Below, in pieces: positions 17,126 through 23,666 of a stretch of DNA of 58,164 bases; position 1 is the first letter of the stretch, and every line of letters begins with the position of its first letter. The stretch is taken from positions 1-58,164 of the forward strand of contig JAJEET010000159.1 in NCBI GenBank assembly GCA_022820835.1, given 5' to 3'. Made by a program: the position numbers and the translations under genes. Origin of the DNA: Candidatus Poribacteria bacterium. GTDB lineage: Bacteria; Poribacteria; WGA-4E; WGA-3G. The notes beneath the pieces were generated by a model, which saw only the letters and a list, made by a program, of their open reading frames with translations, made no database searches and had not been told where the DNA came from.

Positions 17126-17824
17126 ATGCCAACAGTCTCAGTCATCATCCCAGTCCTCAACGAAGAAAACGCCATCGCCAAAGTCATCAACGATATTCCC
17201 AAAACCAACGGAGAGGCAACCCTCCAAGAAATCATCGTCGTTGACAACGGCTGCACGGACAACACCCCCACCATCGCAAAACGCAACGGCGCACGCGTCG
17301 TCACCGAATCGCGGCGCGGCTACGGATACGCCTGTCTCGCTGGCATCGCCGCCCTCGCAACGCAACCCCCGGACATCGTCGTCTTTCTCGATGGCGACTA
17401 CAGCGACTACCCAACCGACATGCCACAACTCTTACAGCCCATACTCGAAAACAGAGCATCACTCGTCATCGGTGCAAGGACGCAAGGCGACGCAAAAAAG
17501 GCACTACTCCCGCAAGCACGCTTCGGTAACTGGCTCGCCTGCTTCCTGATACACCGTTTCTTCGGGGTCCGCTATACAGACTTAGGTCCCTTCCGCGCCA
17601 TCCGATACTCGGAGCTGCTCGCCTTGAACATGCAAGACAAGACCTTCGGTTGGACAGTCGAGATGCAGCTGAAAGCCGCGAAACGTGGCATCCCTGTCTG
17701 TGAAGTCCCAGTTCGGTATCGCAAGCGCATCGGCACCTCCAAAATCACCGGCACATTCACCGGCACCCTCAAAGCAGGCTACAAAATCCTCACAACCCTC
17801 TTTTACCATCGTTTTTTCGCATAA
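17126..17824 (+). CDS. family 2 glycosyltransferase (dolichol-phosphate mannosyltransferase-like)
   Basis: The product has 232 residues: one GT-A domain without membrane helices. Motifs are VSVIIPVLNEENAIAKVI, IIVVDNGCTDNT, the metal-binding DGDYSDYP (DxD type), and FGWTVEMQLKAAKRGIPVCEVPV followed by YRKRIGTSKITG. These last blocks are typical of DPM1-like polyprenyl-phosphate glycosyltransferases. It would transfer a sugar from a nucleotide donor to a lipid carrier at the cytoplasmic face. The gene is very C-rich at third positions, like the rest of the core genome and unlike the island that follows. Confidence 0.85.
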   Translation: MPTVSVIIPVLNEENAIAKVINDIPKTNGEATLQEIIVVDNGCTDNTPTIAKRNGARVVTESRRGYGYACLAGIAALATQPPDIVVFLDGDYSDYPTDMPQLLQPILENRASLVIGARTQGDAKKALLPQARFGNWLACFLIHRFFGVRYTDLGPFRAIRYSELLALNMQDKTFGWTVEMQLKAAKRGIPVCEVPVRYRKRIGTSKITGTFTGTLKAGYKILTTLFYHRFFA

Positions 17825-17856
17825 ACCTCCTACTTTCTCAACCGCGCATTTTCCAA

Positions 17857-17885
17857 TTGAAACCCATCCAAATTAATGCTATACT
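17857..17885 (+). promoter_or_regulatory. sigma70-like promoter at the left edge of the defence island
   Basis: TTGAAA (17857-17862), 17-base spacer, TATACT (17880-17885). It would drive the two small genes at 18087 and 18531 through a leader that carries two hairpins. Confidence 0.6.
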
Positions 17886-17931
17886 TTACCCAAGCTGCTA
17901 TTAACGAATTTTGAACGTTTCAACCTCTTCC

Positions 17932-17998
17932 TCACCCCAGAGGGGTGATATATCTATAGAAAACGGCATATCCAAAGTCTTGCACTCCAGCGGAGTGC
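17932..17998. repeat. two tandem short palindromic hairpins
   Basis: TCACCCC-aga-GGGGTGA (17932-17948) and GCACTCC-agc-GGAGTGC (17982-17998). The second core, CACTCCAGCGGAGTG, occurs again at 28587-28603 at the other edge of the defence island. Confidence 0.65.
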
Positions 17999-18086
17999 AA
18001 TGTAAATAAAAAGGTGGAAACTTGCGTTATACGATAAGGAGCCAACGCTGCAGTGAGCGGTAAAATAAAGATGGTGGCTAAAAATT

Positions 18087-18527
18087 ATGAAAAAAAAAAA
18101 GATAAAAGCAACATACAGAAACGGCGTTATTGAGCCGTTAGATAGGATTGACCTCCCCGAAGGACAGGAACTTGAGGTTGAATTCAGCGTTCTCCAAAAA
18201 ACATCTCGTGAACCTATGCCTGAAGAAGCAACGCAAACTTATACCGCTCTTATCAGACAGAACGAGGGATGGTGGATTGGGTGGATATTGGAAGTCCATG
18301 GAGTTATAGGTCAAGAACGAACAAGAAGTGAATTGTTAGATACGCTGCAAATCACACTTCGTGAAATCTTAGAATATGAAACCCCGGAAGTGCCTCACCG
18401 AACTGAAAGTGAGGTCGAGGAAGTAAAAGCTTCTGACATCTTAGAGTTCGGCGATCCCGGAGCATCGGATCAAACTGAAAGCGGGTTTGAAGAAGTGAAA
18501 ATTGATGTCCGAAACGTATCAGGATAA
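18087..18527 (+). CDS. DUF104 (AF2212-like antitoxin) domain fused to a HicB-like domain
   Basis: The product has 146 residues. Residues 5-33 read IKATYRNGVIEPLDRIDLPEGQ then ELEVEF, the DUF104/AF2212-like antitoxin pattern. Residues 50-92 (YTALIRQNEGWWIGWILEV, then RSELLDTLQITLREILEYE) look like a HicB antitoxin domain, where a surface of WWIGW replaces the usual WVA. The acidic C-terminus contains an imprecise repeat (RTESEVEEVK and QTESGFEEVK). No toxin gene is visible beside it. The next gene starts 3 bases after its stop, so the two form one unit. Antitoxin-like function is inferred from the domains only. Confidence 0.6.
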   Translation: MKKKKIKATYRNGVIEPLDRIDLPEGQELEVEFSVLQKTSREPMPEEATQTYTALIRQNEGWWIGWILEVHGVIGQERTRSELLDTLQITLREILEYETPEVPHRTESEVEEVKASDILEFGDPGASDQTESGFEEVKIDVRNVSG

Positions 18528-18530
18528 ACC

Positions 18531-19013
18531 ATGAAAAATAAATCTTTCGACAACACCTCAAACATAGATAGTTCGTCTGAACCTACAGGAAAAGGCGAAA
18601 TCAAACTTCTGGATGTCGTCGCGCTCACACAAGATGTCCCTGAGCATAATCTCAAGCGCGGATACATCGGCACGGTTGTTGAAATCCTTTCAAATGGCGA
18701 AGCATTCGAGGTCGAATTCAGCGATGCCTACGGGCAAATGTCCAAGTGTCTGAGTTTCCTTGCCTCTCAACTTAGAGTGCTTCCTCACGAACAAATAAAA
18801 GCGGATTTCAAACTTGAAAAAGATAAACAAGCAAAAGGAGTGACAGAAAAGGGAAAAAATCCCACTGCACAACGCCTCATCAAAGCAATGGAAAAACCAC
18901 CACATCTCACCGATGAAGACATTGAAGCACTGAATCGGTCAATAAAAGAGGGGGAAATACCTATAAAGTTCAATTCGCCTTTTGAACCGGATGAACACGA
19001 AAGAAAGAAATAA
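18531..19013 (+). CDS. DUF4926-domain protein
   Basis: The product has 160 residues. Residues 22-85 contain LLDVVALTQDVPEHNLKRGY, IGTVVEIL and AFEVEFSDAYGQ, the DUF4926 pattern: a small beta-barrel often found next to toxin-antitoxin-like or restriction genes. The C-terminal half is charged and ends in a helix (LTDEDIEALNRSIKEGEIPI) that could contact a partner. It is tightly coupled to the DUF104-HicB gene (3-base gap). The function is unknown; a small toxin-antitoxin-like or immunity-related module is possible. Confidence 0.55.
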   Translation: MKNKSFDNTSNIDSSSEPTGKGEIKLLDVVALTQDVPEHNLKRGYIGTVVEILSNGEAFEVEFSDAYGQMSKCLSFLASQLRVLPHEQIKADFKLEKDKQAKGVTEKGKNPTAQRLIKAMEKPPHLTDEDIEALNRSIKEGEIPIKFNSPFEPDEHERKK

Positions 19014-19071
19014 ATATGCGTAGTAAATGACTTGTGCTAATTGTTTGACGGAGGCATTACACGGATTTCGT

Positions 19072-19094
19072 AGCGTAGGCTGTTAGCCTGCGCT
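19072..19094. repeat. GTAGC-type intergenic hairpin
   Basis: AGCGTAGGCT-gtt-AGCCTGCGCT, a 10-bp stem with one T-G pair. It sits in the 228-base gap between the convergent DUF4926 gene and the CBASS operon end and may act as a bidirectional terminator. No gene is seen in this gap. Confidence 0.55.
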
Positions 19095-19241
19095 GTAACG
19101 ATCATAATCTAACAGATGATGCTACAAAGTCAACGAAATCACACACCTCTGAGAAAACCAAGCAAATTAACTGGTGCAAGTCGTATTCTTAAACCTCATG
19201 TAACCGCCCCGGATATTTCCGAAAGACTCTTTTCCCTTAAT

Positions 19242-19943
19242 CTAACGTGTTTTGAGAAATTTACCCTTATTAAAGTGGCAATTTTTGTACTTCCTACGGC
19301 TGCCACAAAAACATAACTCGTTTAGACGTTGTTTAAAAAATTCAACTTCCTTAAAGTGACAATTTATATACTTCTTGCCACTTCCACAAGGGCACGATCT
19401 GGACCTCCTTGGATTTTGCCTCGCGATATTGAGGAGTTCTGCCTCGTACTCTCTTAAACCCGTATCGCCGTGAGAATATTCGTCCCAAAGGTCTCTGCGG
19501 CTGGCAGCGATCCCAAATTTCTCTGTGTAAGAAAGACGGTAAAAAAATGGAATAACCAAATCGTAGATAAACCTTTCAAGGCGCAATCCACTCTTAGGTC
19601 CGTATTCAATGCCTAAACAACAGTTGTCACCATCTGAGTAAAAGTGCAAATCAGCGGTGCTGACATTGTTTCTTTTAGCAATTTGATAGTGCCGATCACC
19701 GATTTCGTACACCTTTGACCATCCGTTTCCATCAAATTTGTCTAAGCAGATTTCGATCTCAAAGGTATCACTAAGAAACAAGTCGGCTTCTCTGGCCTCC
19801 TCACCAATTATGACCCTTCCTGATTTGTTATCATACGCGGCGTCGAAGTCAAGTTCCCCCACGATTTTTGAGGAACTTGACTCGTAGCGTAAGAATGGGA
19901 AGCGTGAAGCTAACCATTCTCTATCGCGTCTATTTATTTTCAT
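19242..19943 (-). CDS. E2-like (UBC-fold) CBASS protein with two C-terminal SEC-C zinc motifs
   Basis: The product has 233 residues. Residues 97-113 read TADLHFYSDGDNCCLGI, matching the H-x-Y-x-DG-x-CL pattern around the catalytic cysteine of bacterial E2-like proteins (candidate C108 or C109, with H100 upstream). Further on, LWDEYSHGDTGLREY (152-166) matches their conserved W-x-E-x-x-HG block. The C-terminus carries CPCGSGKKYINCH (184-196) and CFCGSRRKYKNCH (211-223), two SEC-C-like zinc knuckles. It starts 8 bases after the CD-NTase stop. Stand-alone E2-like proteins are known from short type II CBASS operons, where they conjugate the CD-NTase C-terminus. The E2 assignment rests on motif reading; the safe minimum call is SEC-C protein. 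Confidence 0.65.
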   Translation of the reverse strand: MKINRRDREWLASRFPFLRYESSSSKIVGELDFDAAYDNKSGRVIIGEEAREADLFLSDTFEIEICLDKFDGNGWSKVYEIGDRHYQIAKRNNVSTADLHFYSDGDNCCLGIEYGPKSGLRLERFIYDLVIPFFYRLSYTEKFGIAASRRDLWDEYSHGDTGLREYEAELLNIARQNPRRSRSCPCGSGKKYINCHFKEVEFFKQRLNELCFCGSRRKYKNCHFNKGKFLKTR

Positions 19944-19951
19944 TGTTGATA

Positions 19952-21163
19952 TTACCTCCCGAAGGGTTTTTTCGGAGTAACCCGTACTGTCTCAGCCCGT
20001 TTATTAGCATCTTTTTTTATGGGTCTGGATGCTTTTGCACCAAGGATTGCGGCAGAGCCCTTCTGTGCTTCATGGAAACTTCGGATCCCCTCGTTAATAA
20101 CTCGCTCACCCAAGCGCGATTTTAAGGATTCCGCTGCCTTCCGAACATCAGGCTGCTCCAATGCTGCGTTAAGGTCTTTCTGCACCTCCGACAACCACTT
20201 ATAAAAATTCTCTTTTCGCTGTGGGTGATCCGCCCATTTATCGGCAAAATTCTCAAGTGGATTCACAGGGTTTGGTATCCATACCACTCCATCGTTTTGC
20301 TGTATGTAGCGTGGCATGTCTACTACAATATTCTGCAGAGCAGTTAGAATATCGGATTCGTTATTGTAGGCATGACCTGCAAGCGTCGTAATAATTATCG
20401 AAATCGGTTTGTCGTCTGACTCGTTGACAAAGAGAAGGTCACGGTGCCGTTTCAATATTTGGATCGCCCGTTGAAGGGGTGTTTTGACCTTATATTCAGG
20501 AACCTCTTCAACCCGTAGCTGCATTGATTCAGCGAAAGCCTTTAACTTTTCGTTGAACCGGACTTCCATCCGACTTCTAAACCACGCAGCGTATCCCTTC
20601 GGATTACTGCAAGGCCAGTCAGGATCAATACGATTGTAATTCGCAAGTGTATTGTCCGTAATCGCAATTGCTAAATCTGACAAGTTAGACGGCGAATAAC
20701 CTTTTGACTCAAGAAATTCCTTGAACAGTTTGGCATCCGGAATCGCAGGTAGGATATCTACATGGAATTGGACACCATCAGCATAATGCAGCGTCCAACA
20801 ACGCCTACCTTCTTTCACTGGAGACTTCATATTATGCTCACCGGCATAAAACTTAATTTCGTCTCCGACCAACTTCTTTAGATCCGCTTGACTGATTGAG
20901 TCTTTCAGAAGATTTAACTCGCTGACGAGGTCCAAATCGTACTCGTCTTTTTCTGAAATAGGTTTCGTAACCGTTCCGAGTAGGAAAGATCCTTGTGGAT
21001 AAACCAAAGGACTGTATTGAGCAACAATAGATTCGTCGCGTTCAAGCGACTTGCCAATGGACTCATAACGTTCTACCGCCAACTCATAGTAACCTTCAGG
21101 TATATCCAATTCTTTGGCTATTGCTTCAAGCACCGAACTGAATTGTTGTGCATAAATGGTCAT
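19952..21163 (-). CDS. CD-NTase (cGAS/DncV-like nucleotidyltransferase) of a CBASS system
   Basis: The product has 403 residues. The catalytic core reads YPQGSFLLGTVTKP (G58-S59) followed by DEYDLDLV (metal ligands D76 and D78) and FHVDILPA (third acid D136). This is the GS-DxD-D signature of CD-NTases. The second half contains KTPLQRAIQILKRHRDL and ISIIITTLAGHAY, as in the helical OAS1-C-like domain. It would make a cyclic oligonucleotide on phage infection to activate the phospholipase next door. The C-terminus is unstructured, basic, and ends PKKPFGR, with a glycine one residue from the end. It lies 14 bases after the patatin gene. The CD-NTase clade and the product cannot be fixed by eye. 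Confidence 0.85.
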   Translation of the reverse strand: MTIYAQQFSSVLEAIAKELDIPEGYYELAVERYESIGKSLERDESIVAQYSPLVYPQGSFLLGTVTKPISEKDEYDLDLVSELNLLKDSISQADLKKLVGDEIKFYAGEHNMKSPVKEGRRCWTLHYADGVQFHVDILPAIPDAKLFKEFLESKGYSPSNLSDLAIAITDNTLANYNRIDPDWPCSNPKGYAAWFRSRMEVRFNEKLKAFAESMQLRVEEVPEYKVKTPLQRAIQILKRHRDLLFVNESDDKPISIIITTLAGHAYNNESDILTALQNIVVDMPRYIQQNDGVVWIPNPVNPLENFADKWADHPQRKENFYKWLSEVQKDLNAALEQPDVRKAAESLKSRLGERVINEGIRSFHEAQKGSAAILGAKASRPIKKDANKRAETVRVTPKKPFGR

Positions 21164-21177
21164 CTAACATTCCTCCA

Positions 21178-22113
21178 TTATTTGTGAAACGGAACAAATT
21201 GTTCCGCGTGATTACCGAGAAAAACCTTACGGATTTCAGGCAACGCTTTTCGAGCTTCAGAGGCCCCATATCCTTTCAATGAATTAATTCCGCTTGGCTT
21301 GTCTAAACTAAACTTCTTTCGGTCTACAAGCGGATCAATCCTAATGACGCTCTTACGCTCTGTAAGGAGTTTGGCTGTTCCGAGAGAAGCGTGAGATTGG
21401 GCATGCATAAATACATCAACGAACTTGGGTGCCCAATACAAGCTGCCGAGGGGAACATTCCGTCCCCAGTTGACATTTAAGGGGGAATTTGTACAACCGA
21501 GGCTCAAAACTTTCAGTGAATTTCTTGGCCAGTCAAGCAGCGTAATCGCTTCAACAACAGCCATTCCTACGGGATTATTCGCCCACGTACCACCATCTAT
21601 TAATGGGGTTCCATTAGACGAACAACGGGTTGGAAAATAAGTTGGAGCGGCGGCCGTTTTAAGAGCTACCTCAACCGCATCTTCTTTATAATCCCTTTCC
21701 AACCGGGGATGATGGGAGGTTTTGTAGACGTAGACTTCGCCATTCTCAAGATTCAATGAAGGAATGACGAGCCGCTTTTTGCTATCGCCCAGCCTCTTGT
21801 CCCCGAAACAACTCCTGAGGGCATTTTCAAGAGGGACACTGCTATATTTTGAGGTGCCAAACCATCTCAACCATCGTAAGAAACGATTGCCATGAAAAAT
21901 GCGCGGGCCATGTTCCTCATAAAAGGTTAAAATCTCCTTTGCAGACAAGCCAAGACCGAGAGCTAAGGCAATAATCCCACCTGTCGAAGTCCCGACAATT
22001 AAGTCGAAATACTTCGCTATATTTTCCCCGATGGAATCTTCAACAGTAGCAAGAAAGGAAGCTGGGAATACACCCTTAATCCCACCACCATCAATTGTCA
22101 GGATTCGCTTCAT
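21178..22113 (-). CDS. capV: patatin-like phospholipase, CapV-type CBASS effector
   Basis: The product has 311 residues. The oxyanion loop DGGGIKG is at residues 8-14, the nucleophile elbow GTSTGG at 41-46 (S43), and the catalytic aspartate lies in LIDGGTWANNP (D173). This is the Ser-Asp dyad of patatin phospholipases. CapV proteins are activated by a cyclic dinucleotide and degrade the inner membrane to kill the infected cell. A strong ribosome site (GAGGAGG on the minus strand) precedes the start. It is first in a three-gene operon with the CD-NTase and the E2-like protein. Leftward promoters lie in the duplicated 83-bp units upstream. Confidence 0.88.
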   Translation of the reverse strand: MKRILTIDGGGIKGVFPASFLATVEDSIGENIAKYFDLIVGTSTGGIIALALGLGLSAKEILTFYEEHGPRIFHGNRFLRWLRWFGTSKYSSVPLENALRSCFGDKRLGDSKKRLVIPSLNLENGEVYVYKTSHHPRLERDYKEDAVEVALKTAAAPTYFPTRCSSNGTPLIDGGTWANNPVGMAVVEAITLLDWPRNSLKVLSLGCTNSPLNVNWGRNVPLGSLYWAPKFVDVFMHAQSHASLGTAKLLTERKSVIRIDPLVDRKKFSLDKPSGINSLKGYGASEARKALPEIRKVFLGNHAEQFVPFHK

Positions 22114-22166
22114 TGATAACCTCCTCTATTTTTCAATGATAGGATATTTTTCTACGTATAATTACA

Positions 22167-22195
22167 ATTATACCAAAATAATTGATGAAATGCAA
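22167..22195 (-). promoter_or_regulatory. leftward promoter in unit 1 (capV-proximal)
   Basis: Read on the minus strand: TTGCAT (22195-22190), 17-base spacer, perfect TATAAT (22172-22167). It lies about 55 bases before the capV start. An imperfect palindrome covers the -35 box. Confidence 0.7.
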
Positions 22196-22249
22196 ATTAA
22201 TTTCATAAAATTTGGTAAATGATAGGCTATGTTTTTACGTGTAATTACA

Positions 22250-22278
22250 ATTATACCAAAATAATTGATGAAATGCAA
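22250..22278 (-). promoter_or_regulatory. leftward promoter in unit 2
   Basis: An exact duplicate of the unit 1 promoter, 83 bases further from capV: TTGCAT (22278-22273), 17-base spacer, TATAAT (22255-22250). Confidence 0.65.
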
Positions 22279-22323
22279 ATTAATTTCATAAAATTTGGTA
22301 AAAATCTCTATTTTTTTTCTGCT

Positions 22324-22352
22324 TTGCTTAAAAAGTCGTGCTGTGGTATACT
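22324..22352 (+). promoter_or_regulatory. rightward promoter of xre-immA-mod
   Basis: TTGCTT (22324-22329), 17-base spacer, TATACT (22347-22352). The bases TGTGG just before the -10 box recur before the hicB-res promoter at 25347. It lies back to back with the leftward CBASS promoters. Confidence 0.65.
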
Positions 22353-22395
22353 AAATGTAATGTGTAAATGAATACCATAGAAAGGGAAATTTTCC

Positions 22396-22803
22396 ATGAA
22401 ATTAGGTCAACGCCTTCGCCTCATTCGTAAAGAACATAAGTTGACATTAAAGGAACTCAGTCAACTGTCGCGCCTATCTGTGCCTTATCTTTCGGATATG
22501 GAGCGCGGTGTTGTAAATCCATCTATTGATACACTTCAAAAGGTTGCTACAGCATATAATGTCTCAGTCAAAGATCTTATCAGTGGTGTTGAAGGACTTG
22601 GGGAATCTTCAAGCACTGATTACCCGAAAGGATTTCAATCGTTTTTGGAACAGTATGAAACTCCGCATGGAATTACCAACGACTGGAAGGAATCGTTGCT
22701 AAAAGTTAGTTTCCGTGGCAAACAACCTACTACCCCGACGGAGTGGCTTGAGTTATATCTTTATCTCAGACGTATTCTCTCTTCCGAAAACGATAATAAA
22801 TGA
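22396..22803 (+). CDS. XRE-family transcriptional regulator (CapH-like position)
   Basis: The product has 135 residues. An N-terminal helix-turn-helix of the Cro/C1 type (LGQRLRLIRKEHKLTLKELSQ, LSVPYLSDMERGVVNPSID) covers residues 1-62. The C-terminal part (about 75-135) is helical and could dimerise. GAAAGGGAAA upstream is the ribosome site. Its stop overlaps the start of the metallopeptidase gene by 4 bases. XRE-ImmA pairs are typical derepression switches in which the peptidase cleaves the repressor. In CBASS loci such a pair is known as CapH-CapP and responds to DNA damage. The duplicated palindromes next door are the obvious operators. Confidence 0.8.
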   Translation: MKLGQRLRLIRKEHKLTLKELSQLSRLSVPYLSDMERGVVNPSIDTLQKVATAYNVSVKDLISGVEGLGESSSTDYPKGFQSFLEQYETPHGITNDWKESLLKVSFRGKQPTTPTEWLELYLYLRRILSSENDNK

Positions 22804-23654
22804 TGAATAGCATGAAAAGACGCGTTATTGAGTTGGTTAGGGAAGTTGTCAACAAATATGCTTCAACTACAACGCCAACCTTTGATGAAATATGTTCCAG
22901 CTTGGGATTAAACGTGGTAGAAGACGTGTTACCAGGTAGAAAAGAAGGAATGTACGTCGAAAAAGAAAAAACTATTTTTATTGATTCGCGAATGCAAAAT
23001 GCAGAGCGTAAACGATTCACTCAATTTCACGAAGTTACACATTTTTTATTAAAACAAGATGAAGATCTGATTTCCGAACTTGACGAATATATTAATAGTC
23101 AAGCGGATGGATATAGCCAACAAATAGAAGAATATCTTTGCAACGTGGGTGCTGCTGAATTTTTGATGCCGAGCAAAGAATTTGTAAAACTCTATGAGGA
23201 AAGAGGGTTTAATGTCCAACTGATTCTGTTTGCAGCCGATTATTTTGAAAGTTCAACAATTGCCGCAACAATCCAACTTGCACAAGTTGCACGAAATAAA
23301 TGTATTGCAGTTGTTTGTGAAAATGGATTAGTACCTAATGCTCCAGCACCATCACAAGCATCATTTTTTACTACTGGAAATCAATACCACAATAAATCAA
23401 AGTTGCACGTAATTTACTCGGCATCTTCACCTGCTGCTTCTGACCGTTGGTTGGCGAAATATACAGTTATCCCAGATGATCATATAATAAAACAAGCGTT
23501 CCGGCAATCCAAAATGCTTGAGGATGACAGTGAAATTCCCTTTCCTGGTTGGCAAGAGCCTTGTACCTGTGAAGCATTACGATATAAAAATAGAGTTTAT
23601 GCCTTATTTCATTTATCTCCTCTATCAGACCCAAATCAAAAGACACTTTTTTAG
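22800..23654 (+). CDS. ImmA/IrrE-type zinc metallopeptidase (CapP-like)
   Basis: The product has 284 residues. The zinc motif HEVTH is at residues 77-81, inside RKRFTQFHEVTHFLLK; the third ligand is expected in EEYLCNVGAAEFLMP at 110-124, the usual ImmA pattern. The second half (about 165-284) has no family I recognise and may be a sensor domain. It is translationally coupled to the XRE gene (ATGA overlap), which suggests it cleaves that repressor. The type III mod gene follows 12 bases later. The codon and base usage is clearly more A+T-rich than in core genes such as the GT2 gene, consistent with acquisition. Confidence 0.8.
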   Translation: MMNSMKRRVIELVREVVNKYASTTTPTFDEICSSLGLNVVEDVLPGRKEGMYVEKEKTIFIDSRMQNAERKRFTQFHEVTHFLLKQDEDLISELDEYINSQADGYSQQIEEYLCNVGAAEFLMPSKEFVKLYEERGFNVQLILFAADYFESSTIAATIQLAQVARNKCIAVVCENGLVPNAPAPSQASFFTTGNQYHNKSKLHVIYSASSPAASDRWLAKYTVIPDDHIIKQAFRQSKMLEDDSEIPFPGWQEPCTCEALRYKNRVYALFHLSPLSDPNQKTLF

Positions 23655-23666
23655 CGGAGTTTACCT

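Larger units (their letters stand above)
22137..22302. repeat. tandem duplication of an 83-bp promoter/operator unit
   Basis: Units at 22137-22219 and 22220-22302 differ only in a few bases near their left ends. Each holds a leftward promoter and an imperfect palindrome: TACCAAA ... ATGAAAT ... ATTTCAT ... TTTGGTA (in unit 1: 22171-22177, 22185-22191, 22200-22206 and 22211-22217). The unit is about 80% A+T and fills the spacer between the CBASS operon and the xre gene. Confidence 0.85.

Noticed and set aside
19242..22113. Full type II CBASS with E1-E2 (Cap2) and JAB peptidase (Cap3)
   Set aside because: No ThiF/E1 or JAB motifs are found in or beside the operon.
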